In this document: positions 1-11,131 of the stretch, one piece after another
Layout: each line of letters opens with the position of its first letter
How positions within the stretch are numbered: the stretch's first letter is position 1
Origin: Spinacia oleracea
Taxonomy: Eukaryota > Streptophyta > Magnoliopsida > Caryophyllales > Amaranthaceae
Assembly (NCBI RefSeq): GCF_020520425.1
Contig: NC_079491.1
Span: 20,885,449 to 20,949,448, forward strand
Reading direction: 5' to 3'
Length of the DNA: 64,000 nucleotides
Position numbers and translations under genes: made by a program
Notes under the pieces: model-generated
Told to the model about the DNA's origin: nothing
The model's database searches: none
The model's input: only the letters and a program-made list of their open reading frames with translations

Positions 1-184
1 GGAGCCGAAAGTTTGAGATTTATGAGCTCACAAGGTTTCAAATCAAGTTGAAGCTTCACTTCACATCATTGGCATCCAGGAGGATTGTTCATGGATGGTG
101 TGCCGTAATTGTGGATAATAACTTGAAGAAAAGGAGGGGAGATACATTCATACATCACAGGATTAGTAAATCTTAATGGCCAAA

Positions 185-330
185 TGTAAAATTGTAACAT
201 TGATACTATGATATTACCTTCCTGGACTATTACACTGGGGAATAGCACCATAACTCCTAAAATCACATTTGTATAGAATAAATTTGGCTTACAAGGCAAC
301 ATGTCTCCAATTCTTGAACCAGGACAAGAA
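185..330 (+). repeat. Left arm of an inverted repeat pair
   Basis: The reverse complement of this stretch closely matches 1291-1422, about 1 kb away. An open frame of 112 codons (66-404, minus) runs through it and reads as a hydrophobic protein, but I recognise no family and the right arm does not keep the frame. It may be a foldback element or a duplicated gene scrap. No target-site duplication was found. Confidence 0.6.
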
Positions 331-735
331 CAAGCAAAAGCCAAGGCAGAGTTACAGGGCAATATTGCTGAAAATGCCCACATCTGCACCCGCACAGAAC
401 ACATACATAATCTTAAACTGCCACAAGCATCACCTACTGACCGCTGTGATTTTAATTTCTTCTAGAGGGCAATACTGCTGAAAATGCAGCAGAGTTATGT
501 ACTGTCGCATACCACAACAACAAAAACCTGCAACGAAAATATTGATGCCACATACAACAATAAACTTGATTAATATTAACTATCATGACATAACTTGTTG
601 ATTAGTTTGACAGCATTGGAAAAGAAATATGGTAGCATTTAATTTCAATTGCTTGATTTCAAATCCTGACATTCAATTCCAAATCATGTGTTTGGGAAAA
701 GCAAGAATTCTAAATCCACCATTTCATATTATCTA
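331..735. other. Noncoding stretch with a short repeated motif
   Basis: No gene seen. A stretch of about 20 bases reading GGGCAATAyTGCTGAAAATG occurs near 357-376 and again near 466-487, suggesting a small local duplication. The rest is AT-rich and unremarkable. Confidence 0.4.
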
Positions 736-989
736 CTCCCTCCGTCCCTAAAAGATCGCCCCATTTGACTTTTCACGGTCTCCAAGACACGACTTAAAAC
801 GTAAATATCTCTAACTTTACAAGCGTAAAAATTATAAAAAGTTGTTATTCCAAAAATATATATTGAAACGAATCTAACAAGACCCCACATGACTATTATT
901 TCTTATAGCCTATTGAGAAATTGTGGTCAAAATTTTCAAAGTTTGACCCAAAATATTGTAATGGGGCAATCTTTTAGGGACGGAGGGAG
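736..989. mobile_element. Stowaway-type MITE
   Basis: The termini are CTCCCTCCGTCCC at the left and its inverse GGGACGGAGGGAG at the right. A TA dinucleotide lies on each side (734-735 and 990-991), the target site of Tc1/mariner-type Stowaway elements. Length 254 bp, with no coding capacity. Confidence 0.93.
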
Positions 990-1290
990 TACTTCGTATG
1001 TCCTTTGAGAAGAAATTAGTATTTGAATTTCAGAATTAATTATTTTCTTCAACTAATCAATAATTAAGAAGCGTAAATACTTCCATTAGCCTTGGTGGTT
1101 CGATGGTAGGTTGTTCTTTATCCTTGGGAAGTAATACTAAGTTTATTTGCCCAAAAAAAAGAGTATCTAACAGTGTACCAGACTGGAGTTTAAAATTATC
1201 TGAAATTTAATTCCTTATGTAGCTAAGAAATAAAAGGAAAATCCAATATATTAAATTTTACTTTACAGCTCCTCTTCCAAACTCATGTTA

Positions 1291-1422
1291 AAGGATTGGA
1301 GATATGTTGCCTTGTAAGCATAATTTATATATAAATGTGACTTTAGGAGTTATAGTGCTGCTCTCAAGCCTCAAGTGTAATAGTCCAGGAAGGTGATATC
1401 ATAGTATCAATGTTACAATTGC
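1291..1422 (-). repeat. Right arm of an inverted repeat pair
   Basis: Inverted counterpart of 185-330. The best-kept block ends with AGTGTAATAGTCCAGGAAGG followed by a shared TATCATAGTATCAATGTTACAAT stretch (split here: TATCATAGTATC, AATGTTACAAT). The arms differ by scattered substitutions and small gaps, so the duplication is not recent. Confidence 0.6.
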
Positions 1423-3252
1423 CTACTCATGTTAATGGCGGACAACGCTATTTGCCTATTCCATCGTCTTCTTCTACGGGTGAACAAGCTGGAGAGGAGA
1501 GAGAAGATGCAGGTAGGTGATGGAGAGGGGAGAGCAATTTTTGGGAAAAGAAGCTGAAAGGTTTATCTGAAAATTAGGAATCTTCGAAGTAATCAAATGA
1601 GTAGTATAGTTAGGGGATGGCTGGAATTTGGAATGACATTTTTGTAGGAAGAATTTCAAATTCTCAGTCTGGGTTGTTCAAAACTAAGTGTATGGAATTG
1701 GGCCATATCCAATTACATATACTTGTATTCCCAAATAACTAATTTGGTCAAACCCGTCATTTTAAATGCTCAATTCCAAACAGGCCATAAGGAATTCTAC
1801 AAAGTACCCTTGTACTATTATTGTCTTTTCCATTTGGTACACTCAAATACATAATTCCCTATGTTCTGTAGTTTTGTTGGGATGATCTCCACAAGCCTAC
1901 TGTTAGAGAAACGTTAGAAAATGAAAATATTTGCCTATTCTTCTTTCCCTTACCCTTTCCCATTCTCTATGTCCTTAACTCCTTACCCCCCTTACCTTAA
2001 CTCAATCCTTCATTCTGTTACCCTTTCCCCTAATTCCTCCCAAGTTCTCCCCTAACTTCCACAGTTCCATGGCCACTCCTACTTCTCCACCCTTCTTCCT
2101 CCCTTCCAACAAGTCTTGCCCCCTGTCTCCCTATGGGTCTTTACGTCACCACTGCAATCCTCGCCCCACTGAGATCATTTGTTATCTTCAAGACCACTTG
2201 CATTGTTGACTTCAATCAATGCCTTTATGGCTTCTTTGGCCTCTTCTCCATTTTCCTTTTTATTCTTCTTTGTAAAATTTTCTGATCTGAAAATAGACTT
2301 CCTCATTGACAGATTTTCGTCACTCGCCTTTTGTTTTTTTGGACTCTTTTTTCTATTTAGAAGAAAAAAACGCCTCGGACAATCTCTGCAAATATGGCTT
2401 CCAAAATTCCCACAATACCAAAACAAAAGTTGTTCCTTAATGGGGAAAGCTATGTGCCTACGCAAGTAAATTTATTTTCCTTTAGTACTTATACCTATTG
2501 CACCCCCATCTAAATTCCTGATTAGCTTCAACTGTACATCAACTTCAAGGGGAAACATATTGCGAGAAGGCAGCACCAGGATGAGCACTGAAACTTCAAA
2601 GACAAACCAGGAGTAATATTTGAAATAGAGATCCACAGCTCCTAGTTGTCATAACTTCAATTACCCAACCAACTCGACCCCACCAAGTTCCTTGTTTTGT
2701 TACTGGTACAAGGGTCAAAAGAAATAATATTAACAAGAACCATATGGGTACAACCGTACAACATTGTCCCGGTCATCCTATTGTTATTGGAAATCAGCAA
2801 TGCCTCCTTCCATCTAAAAAATTTAGCAATAACATAGTCGATATTCAACAAAGTTGAATGAGCTTCGGTAAACAAAACCAAATATCTCAAAGAATTAACC
2901 CTCTTCGTTGTTCTGAATATACTCCATAATAAATCAGTCAGTTTCCTTCCACATCAAGTCTTCACTGAAATAGCCTGTAGCAAGTGCAAAAGGAGCCTCA
3001 CAATTGTACAGGTTGCTACATACACCTAAGCCCAGTTACCGCACGTGGGGGCTCACTAGAGGCATTAGGGTATAGTCTTGTGTGGCCAAGTATGTTAGGA
3101 ATTTAGTGATGCCAATTTTTAGAGGCTTGATGAAGAGGAGGCCCTGATTAAGGTGTCATGTATTTTTGCAAACACGAGTAAAAATACAGCTGTAAAAAAA
3201 ATCGCACACAACTGTCCATAGTGACAGGATACAATAAGACAAACATACCTCA
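1423..3252. other. Noncoding flank and probable 3' UTR of the MOS4 homologue
   Basis: No convincing gene. Short open frames on both strands near 2175-2470 overlap each other completely, are low in complexity and match no family I know. The part nearest 3253 should include the MOS4 3' UTR. Just past the stop codon a GAG/GTATG sequence resembles a splice donor, so a 3' UTR intron is possible but unproven. Confidence 0.4.
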
Positions 3253-6200
3253 TTATTGAGCATGACCCAAAGAACCGTTCTCCATGTTAACATCCAAGTT
3301 CCAGCCTCTGAATAGAAAGCAAACATGATATGAAATTAACCAGGTAACCCTTAGGCTTAATAAAAAAATGTAAAGAACTGTGGTCGTCAATAAGCTACCT
3401 CTCAGCAGCTCCGATGCTTAGTTCTTCAAGATGGCTTTCAATTTTTGCACAAGCTTCTTGAATCTCGATATTCTTCAAACAAAGCTCCCTCCATTGTGCA
3501 GATAAAACATTTAACTCATTGCCAGCATTTTGCTGATAAATTATCATTATAAAAACAGATTACAACTACAAACAACAGGCAGATGCACTAAACAAATTAA
3601 CAAAAATACAGATATAGGCATAATGCATGTTTACATATATTACAATTGCTAACTAAGAGTAAGCATAAGTCACCTGTTGATATTTTCTTTCCCTGTTCAC
3701 AGTTTCAATCTTCTCACCGTGCTCAGCAGCCATAGCTTGGAATCTACAGATCACATGAATAACAAAAATTCTTTAGCTTGAAAGGAAAATTCATCAAATA
3801 CATCGACGAAGTTGAGTGAAATGAAGCTCTAAAAGAGTTGAGTCCAACCGGTATACCTACACAGCAAGGCCCCAAAATTACACCCCATGGCTATCAACTG
3901 AGGCAAAGACTGCCTTCACTATATTCGGGGGTCATATAAGGAATTAACGACTTATAAATACCTAGAAGAAAGGCGATACCTAAATCACTAATCCCCCCCC
4001 CCAATGAAATAAGATCTGTAACGTACAAATTGGTACATACGAACTGGATCAGAACACATTTGGTGATGTACAAGGCAGTTATTGTTAGATACCTAGAGCT
4101 CAAGAAAATGTTAAAAGTTTACTCTCCAAAAAGTTACACAATATTAATCTCATATTCTGAAAAAGAAGATAATAAGATTATGTTAAAGAGTGATATAGAT
4201 CATAGTTGCATATATGTCTCAACATTTATAAATCATTATTGTGCATCTTCATACTTCGTATTTCACTACCAGTAAAGAGTATTACTAAATAAGTACTGTT
4301 TTCACTCAAAATTAGTATTAATTTGCTTGTTATTTTCAGGTCAAAAAGAAAAGATCAAATGATAAACCTCTCAAAAAAAATGAGAAGATTTTTCTCCCCT
4401 CAAAAAAATTGATAAACCTCTCTTTAACTGGAAAAAAACAGGAAACAATCATCTATCTACAAGCAGACTGAGTTTAGACTCTTATCAAAGGCCGGGAATC
4501 ATGATGTCTAACATACAAAATCCAAGCGAAGAGAGAAACATATCCTCAATATGTGGCACGCCATTTTCTTATGCTCGCATTAAAACATTACATGTGGAAC
4601 AAGCCCCCCTAACCCAGCGTGACAACCCTTTCAAGTCCCCATGCCCAAACAATAATCTTTTTGATATATAACAAACTCAACAGTTCAACATTAGAGGCAT
4701 TGGGCGAGAACTAAAGGTAACATGATTTCTCATGTAATAGGAAAACATGGAACTATTACTTCTGTATTCTTGAGGTAAATCGAGAAACATAAAATCATAA
4801 AGAGTATGCACACAACCAATAAGCATAGAGCCTACACTTCACACTGACAAAAATAAAGGTCATGGACATAGATGCAGCCATGCAGGAACAATTGCGAACA
4901 TGATGCAGCCATGGAGTTAATGGTGTGTTCTTATATGGGTAGGAGATGATATTTTTGTGTGTCTTACACTTGACCCATCATTTGAAAATATATAACAAAG
5001 TTAATGACTTTGTAACAACCATAGGAAGAAGAGTAAAAAGATGATTGACTACTCAAAGGAAAAAGAGAGAATCCAAAGCTGAAGTGTAACCTCCACTTTA
5101 AAGATGATTAAATGCTCCTTATTAAGAGTAGATTAAAGGTGGTAGAGTTACAAGACATTAAAGGGGGGATTTAATAGATACGATATATCATACTCCCTCC
5201 GTCCCAGATTAGTAGTTACATTTTCCTTTTTCGTCCGTCCCAGATTAGTTGTTATATTTCTAAATTAGGAATGACCCCACAATTATTATATTGTCTCTCT
5301 TCCCACTAATTTTTTTTTGTCCCCACATCCTCTCACTTTCAATTAAAACAATACTCCACTAACTCCTATCACATCTACTTTTTCAATAAAATAACAATTG
5401 ATAACCAAACAACCACTTATCACTTAAAACTTTGTGCAAATGTAAGTGTAACAACTAATCTGGGACGAAGGGAGTATTGATTAAATAGCTTTTCCATTTT
5501 TAGTGTGTTGCAAGTATGGTGATGTTTCCGTTTTAGGGAAGTGTTGCAAATAAAAAAAACGAAGAAAGTCAAATGGTCAGAAGTATGTAGGAGTCAAATG
5601 GTCAGAAGTTTTTTCCCTTTAGCTTATCCATACGGATATTTAGGCCATGTATGTAATTGGGTATTTTAGGTTGCTTGTTATTTTTCATTCAATATCAAGA
5701 TTTCTGACTTTTTCCTCTCAATCATGGGAAGTGTTTCAAAGAACAGTATTTTAATAATCTAACGAAAGTGAAATTTAAGAATCTCAAATTATACCCCTAA
5801 GAAAATATTTATCCTTAGTAGAACGTCAAGTCTAAGTACTTGTATTTCACATGCATCGAACCCTAAAAGAGGGTCTAACCATCGAGTTGAAGACAAAAGA
5901 CCAACTTCACACTCTTACGTTCAAGATTGGCTACATATGACCAGCTTCACCCTCTTGCGTGTCAATTAAATTGGCTACATACGACCTCTCCTCAAGTAGG
6001 GATGAGAAAAACTATCTAAAATCAATTTGCTACCCATCAGATATTCGCTGATTTGAAATCAATTTTCAAGAAGTGAGAGAGTAGCAAATTACAAGCCTTA
6101 CGTGGACCTTCGAAGGACCAACAAAAAATATTGGTATCATGTAACCCCAAGGAACGCTTTCAATCAATCAGAAGTTCTTTTAGGTAGAATTGCCTTTTCC

Positions 6201-9200
6201 ACAAAAAGGACAACAACGCTAGTGACGGAATGGTTCTTACATGGCTACGGAGTTTCTTCACCGATGAAACACCCTTCTATTTCTTTCCTTGAATGGAATG
6301 GACCCACCATTTTCTTATTATGTCTCACTTCCATTGTGGGTCCCCCCTATAAATATAATTCTTACTTTCTATAAAAACAACCATAAAAAAAGAGGCCCGC
6401 CACTCACACCCCTAAAAATGAAAATGTCTCGCGACCCACTAACTACCCCACTGCCAATTATCATACAATATAAAATAGAGTCAATCAATTTGTCTAAAAC
6501 TCTTTGCTGGTCAAAATGTGTCTAGTAAATCATTAAAAAAGAGGATTTCCTTCGGTCACTTGCTTATTGAAAGGATGTCAAAATTTCACCCCTGGACAAG
6601 GTATTCAAGTCCCAGCCGATAAAGTGTTGACCAACAAGAAGTTAATAAACGAAAACATCTCTTTAGTGCTTGCTTGCAATATGGTGGGGCATTATTATGA
6701 AGCTTGGGCGGAAAGACCGAGTGAGAAAGCAAAACACTCCTAAAACGAGAGTGGTCGAGTAATTGGTGCCAAAGTGAAATGCTAGTTCTAATTCACACAA
6801 TAAAAAGTTATCTCGCAATAAATCCTTAAAACTAGATAATACCAGATGACATCACGACAACCAACAATGACACCATGCCTGAAACAGATCCAAATAAAAT
6901 TGAATAGCTAACAAACAAGATATGATAATCCAAAACCTCTCTTACCCTTCTCAAGAGGAAGTCTTTTAGAAAGATTGGATAGTGGTATGTAAGACTTAAG
7001 GTATGGTTTTACAAACTAAGTTCAATTGAAAGTGTTTGCTAGTCCACAGGTCCCTACTCCCTAGCCAATCCGACGACATCATAGTAATGCACTAATGTAT
7101 GAAAGGCAGTTCAACCCCGTGTTTTGATAAGGCTACTCCCTCTGTCCCATCTTTAAGTATGCATGTCAACAAATGGTTGTCCCATATTTAAGTGTACAAA
7201 TCTGCATAACATTTAAAAGTATATACTTAAGTTAGGGACAGAGGGGGTATTACACACCACGACAAAAAAAAATTCCCAATTTCAGTAAATAAAAGCACAC
7301 TGTCTGCATTTATACAAACAAGACAACAATACCACATTTACATGACCTCTCCAGCCCTTACCCCCTCCCCCCAACAACAACAACAACAAAAAAAAAACAT
7401 TTTCTCGTTTCATTTCCAAAGTTCCAAACCACTCTTCATTAAAATATCAGTATTAAAAAAATTAATAGCAAGACAATCTGGCGGTAGAAAAATCCCACCA
7501 CTCTCATCCCCCAAAACATAACAATAAGATAGAATCTAAAGAAGCACCACAGATTTACAAGAGAAACTAACCTGGTTAAAGACGCCTCAAGCCGTTGGTT
7601 GTAGTGTTTCCAGACATCAGGACCATACTTAGACATCAGGTCCAGATTTTCCAGCCTAGGCAGTGTATTACTCGTTAAACAAGAATGTGTGACAAAATAT
7701 AAGAAATAAACAAGTCTATGATTAGAGTTAAGTGACGAAAGAGCAAAAAACTTAAACAAGGAGGTGGACATCTCATACATATCAGAGGTAGTAATTCATG
7801 CAAATAGGGTATGTAGAGAATTACATCCCGTCTCTAGATGATAGGATAAAAACCAGCCATCGACATACTATCCAATTAGACTAACGACATCATTTTTTCC
7901 AGAGGCAAGTAGATTTAATCTACTTGATAAGGAGGACTTAATTGTCTTATAAGTTATAACATTGAAATACTAGAGTTAATGCAATGAAAATATTATATCA
8001 CCTTATCTCCTGATGCTGTAGTAACCGCTGAGCTTTTTGAAGGGCTTGCTTCCAAGCTGTTTCATCATTCTGTTTATTCAACGGTGGAGCATCTGGTATG
8101 TAGCGAGATGTATCAAGTGGCATTGGAGGCTTCCCAGCCCTGACTCGCTCATATTCTCTAGCAAGCATTGGGTGATCCTGAGATAAACAGATGAACTTAT
8201 ACTAATTAATATATGAAAGTGCACCACGACTATTGCAATGGTAATAGTTGACCTCATTTTCAACAGTCAAAAGATAAGATGAGCCACTGCTTATTTCAGC
8301 CCTCCTTCCCATTCCTTTCATCTTTTGAAATACTTTGAGGCACCATAAGCATCATCCATTAACGAGAATGTTCATCAACCAAATATGGTACATTGTTTAC
8401 AACTAGTTCAATGCTTACAAATTTTCTACAAGTCCCAAGCCCTACACATTTCACACCAACCACAACTTCAACAAATACTTCACCTTGAAACCCGCAAGAG
8501 AGGTCTAAATGTCCAATATTACCAGCATTGAGTAGGGGTGAAAAGGGCTCAGCTTGGTTGAGCGTGAAGCAGCTCAAAGCCTCAAAGTATTTCATACTCA
8601 CAAAACAACTCAAGCTCTTTACTCTAACCAATAGCTACTATTTCAAAATCCATCATTTGATACAAATCAGAGTTTGGTCATGGATTCTACAACAATCATG
8701 GATTTGGTCTTATGGCACAACACCTTGGAGGCTTGGACTGTGTTATCGGGGTTAGTGATGTTTTATATATATCTTCCATAATTCCATGGCTATCAAGTAT
8801 GAGCTTTACATGTTTGGCTTTATTCAAATTATTTAAATCATGTTTTACAGAACCTTCAGGTTACCAACTTGTTAAATTATTTGGGATTTACTTAGATATG
8901 TGTGTCAGTTTTTGGCAGGTACATGCCTTGGTCCAAGCTACTCAACAATAGCAAATATTAGCAATGTATGTACTTCGCCTCTACGGCAAGTCCATACATT
9001 TTAATCTTAAAGTTCAGTGAGGATTAGGAATTCTAATTAGGTTAAACGTCAGAAGTGTGTGTTATTAGCCTATATATTACTACCTCCATTCCTTAAAGGT
9101 CTTTACGCTTACTACTTGCGCGGTCCAATGCAATATTTAACCACTAATATATCCAATTCTGAATGGAAAAGGTTGATATTCTGAAAATACATACCGAGAG

Positions 9201-10673
9201 CAATCCAATAAGATCTTACATGATAACAATTTGATGTATACAATAGAGAGAATTTACGGTCAAAGTTTTCATACTTTGGAGTTTTGAAACATATTCAAAG
9301 GCATAAAGAACTTTTAGGAACAGAGGTAGTAGGATGCAAGACACGTTATTTAGGGTGTACGGGATTAATGTTTATGAATGAGCTTCAGTTCTTGTACAAC
9401 TTCATAGAAAAACTTTGTGGAGCCTGCGAGGTTGATAAGAAGTTAAGAAACCCTTAACTTGCTGGATAAGGGTACAATCCAAAATTGTTTCTAGCATTAA
9501 AATCCATTTAAATTGGTTAACCCGTTTATCGTAACCTTAACAAATTTGTTTGGATAAGTGGAAATGAAGTGAAGGAAGGGAAGGGAGAGGAACAAGCTCC
9601 TGTGTATGGATAAAAAGTTGGGGCCGTAAGGGGAGGGAGGGATCCATTCCCTCTCCCTATTTATTTATAAACACCACCCTCCAAAATTGGAGAGATTCAG
9701 AGGGATAATGGAGTTCACCTTCCCCCTCCCTTTCTTCCCTTCCTCTTTCCCTTTCTTCCCTTCCCTTTTCCCTTCTATCTTGCTATCCAAACACACTATA
9801 AGTCCTAAATTCCATAAATATCCAAGAAACATTTAAGATCTGCTATTGATCAGGATTTCTGGAAATTTCTCACCAAAATGGGTAAACTTAAAGCCCTTAT
9901 CACCATTTCTATTGCTTTCCATGAAACAAATACACTTAATGATCTTATATAGTTATATGGTTATACATTTTGTGAAATCTATATTGTTACCAAGCCATAA
10001 CTCTCTCTATATCAAGCTTAGTTATGCATAACTCTACTCATAAAATTCGTAAGTGGGGTTTGATGGAGCCAAGCTCATTGGAGTCCAGCTTTCCACCAAG
10101 CGAAGTACAAGTAGTGCATAACCACAATACCACCCTAAACTTCGAGCGAAATAATAAGGGTGGGATAATCAAAACGAACTGCATAAAGTTTACCAAAAAG
10201 TATAAACGCATCATAAGACACGTCCAAAAGTCTAAAACAAGCTATAAGAAGCATAAAACAGAAGTTACACAGACTATAACGGAGTTTCAAGCAAGGAACT
10301 AGACTACTTTGTTCACTTTCCTAAATTCACAGTAACCCCAACATTGCACAATTGAACAAAAACACGGTACAAGCTCATTCTAAAAACCCTAATAACTAAA
10401 ACTATAGGGGAGTTTGTAGAGAAATACCTCAAAGTTGAATTTGGGAACAGGAGGAAGATCTTTGAGAAAATCGGAGGGTTTCTTGGAACTTCGGCGCATC
10501 TCTTCCTCAACCAAGCGGTCGACTTCTTGTTTGATGGCAGGGTTTCCATAGTCGTCGTCGATGTAAGGCAAGGCATCAATAATCTCGGCATTGGAAGCGC
10601 TTGCCCAAGGTCGTGCGGCGTCTGGTGGTGCCTCGAGCATCAATACGTCGCCATTCACATTTTCGATCGCCAT
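3253..10673 (-). CDS. MOS4: MOS4 / SPF27 (BCAS2) homologue, spliceosome-associated NineTeen Complex subunit
   Basis: Six coding exons on the minus strand: 10428-10673, 8002-8177, 7572-7655, 3674-3743, 3399-3532 and 3253-3307. All junctions are GT-AG and phases match throughout, giving 765 bp and 254 aa; Arabidopsis MOS4 is about the same length. Exon 1 encodes the family hallmark ALPYIDDDY followed by [17 protein letters not shown] and DFLKDLPP; exon 2 carries [11 protein letters not shown]; exon 3 [13 protein letters not shown]; exon 4 VNRERKYQQ; exon 5 [13 protein letters not shown]. The C-terminal half is predicted coiled coil. In known plants and animals SPF27 is a core subunit of the nuclear Prp19/CDC5L (NineTeen, MOS4-associated) complex, acting in pre-mRNA splicing and, in Arabidopsis, innate immunity. 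The start was chosen because it matches the family N-terminus; the longer upstream frame does not. Introns of 2.25 kb and 3.8 kb hold MITEs. A large MULE begins 167 bp upstream of the start codon. Confidence 0.95.
5193..5474. mobile_element. Stowaway-type MITE
   Basis: CTCCCTCCGTCCCAGATTAG at the left end is mirrored by CTAATCTGGGACGAAGGGAG at the right, with flanking TA at 5191-5192 and 5475-5476. Length 282 bp. Lies in MOS4 intron 3. Confidence 0.93.
7136..7247. mobile_element. Short Stowaway-type MITE
   Basis: CTCCCTCTGTCCCATCTTTA at the left and an imperfect inverse, TTAGGGACAGAGGGGG, at the right, with TA at 7134-7135 and 7248-7249. Only 112 bp, shorter than its neighbours, so probably internally deleted. 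Lies in MOS4 intron 3. Confidence 0.8.
9080..9329. mobile_element. Diverged Stowaway-type MITE
   Basis: Left end CTACCTCCATTCCTTAAAGG and right end CTTTTAGGAACAGAGGTAG are inverted, with TA at 9078-9079 and 9330-9331. The termini have drifted from the usual CTCCCTCCGTCCC, so it is older than the other copies. Lies in MOS4 intron 1. Confidence 0.75.
9547..9793. mobile_element. MITE with TGTTTGGATA termini
   Basis: TGTTTGGATA at 9547-9556 is mirrored by TATCCAAACA at 9784-9793. Inside, a purine-rich arm (GAAGGGAAGGGAGAGG) faces a pyrimidine-rich arm (CTTCCCTTCCC), giving a strong hairpin. The superfamily is unclear because no unambiguous target-site duplication was found; hAT or PIF-like are possible. 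Lies in MOS4 intron 1. Confidence 0.6.
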
Positions 10674-10831
10674 TTTTGTTCCTACGGTCTCTGTTGCGCC
10701 TCGGTGCCTCGAGATGGTTCGCAGAGAAGCCGCCGGGTAGAGGTGGTGATACAACTACAATTTGCTGCTTTTGGTCGAAGGGTTTTAAGAGCAGGAGGAG
10801 GCGGGAGGAGGAGAAAGGAGGTGAATAGCAC
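10674..10831 (-). promoter_or_regulatory. MOS4 5' UTR and remaining proximal promoter
   Basis: This 158-bp stretch is all that is left between the MOS4 start codon and the MULE. On the minus strand it contains a CT-rich run of the kind common in plant 5' UTRs and has no upstream ATG. It is probably transcribed as 5' UTR. No clear TATA box was seen, so the original core promoter may have been moved to the far side of the MULE (25781 onward). Confidence 0.5.
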
Positions 10832-10840
10832 GTGTGAGTG
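10832..10840 (+). repeat. Candidate target-site duplication, left side of the large MULE
   Basis: GTGTGAGTG is repeated directly at 25772-25780, just outside the other end. Nine bases is the standard MULE duplication length. The outermost 14-15 bp of the two ends match each other poorly, so the boundary is likely but not certain. Confidence 0.65.
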
Positions 10841-10849
10841 CGCAATTTC

Positions 10850-10897
10850 GATGGTGCAGGCGTGTGCACCTAGATCTAGGTGCACTGGGATTAAAAC
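10850..10897 (+). repeat. Left terminal inverted repeat of the large MULE, with palindrome
   Basis: Matches the reverse complement of about 25713-25762. Positions 10864-10885 form a perfect 22-bp palindrome: GTGCACCTAGA followed by its reverse complement. After the palindrome both ends share AAAACGC after a short divergent stretch. Confidence 0.8.
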
Positions 10898-11031
10898 GCA
10901 AACATTTTAAAACAAAACGCGTATTTTCATTAATTCTGCAGTTAAAAAGAACAAGTCTCACAATACAAAAGAATATCATGTGCTCTGTTCTTCCCTGTTT
11001 AGTTTTCGCGATTTTTTTTGTTGTTCGCTCC

Positions 11032-11042
11032 TTTTTATATGT
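11032..11042 (+). promoter_or_regulatory. Possible TATA box of the MULE transposase gene
   Basis: TTTTTATATGT about 95 bp upstream of the transposase ATG at 11132, followed by a GAGAGAGAAA-rich leader. Position and composition suit a core promoter; nothing else supports it. Confidence 0.35.
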
Positions 11043-11131
11043 CTGGGCTTCATAATTTTGAATTCAAAAAGTGTGAATAGGAGAGAGAAAGCTTACATTT
11101 GTGCATAAATTTTTTTTAGAGAGAGAAACTG

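Larger units (their letters stand above)
3744..7571. other. Intron 3 of the MOS4 homologue
   Basis: A 3.8-kb intron between exons 3 and 4. It holds two Stowaway MITEs (listed separately) and otherwise AT-rich sequence. A 90-codon open frame at 6102-6374 has no recognisable similarity and lies wholly inside the intron, so it is not called as a gene. Confidence 0.85.

Noticed and set aside
2175-2469. Two 96-codon frames on opposite strands
   Set aside because: They overlap fully, are compositionally biased and resemble no family; probably chance.
6102-6525. Two open frames of 78-90 codons
   Set aside because: They lie in a MOS4 intron, overlap, and have no recognisable similarity.
10527-10910. 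127-codon plus-strand frame over MOS4 exon 1
   Set aside because: Shadow of the MOS4 coding exon on the other strand; it also runs across the MULE boundary.
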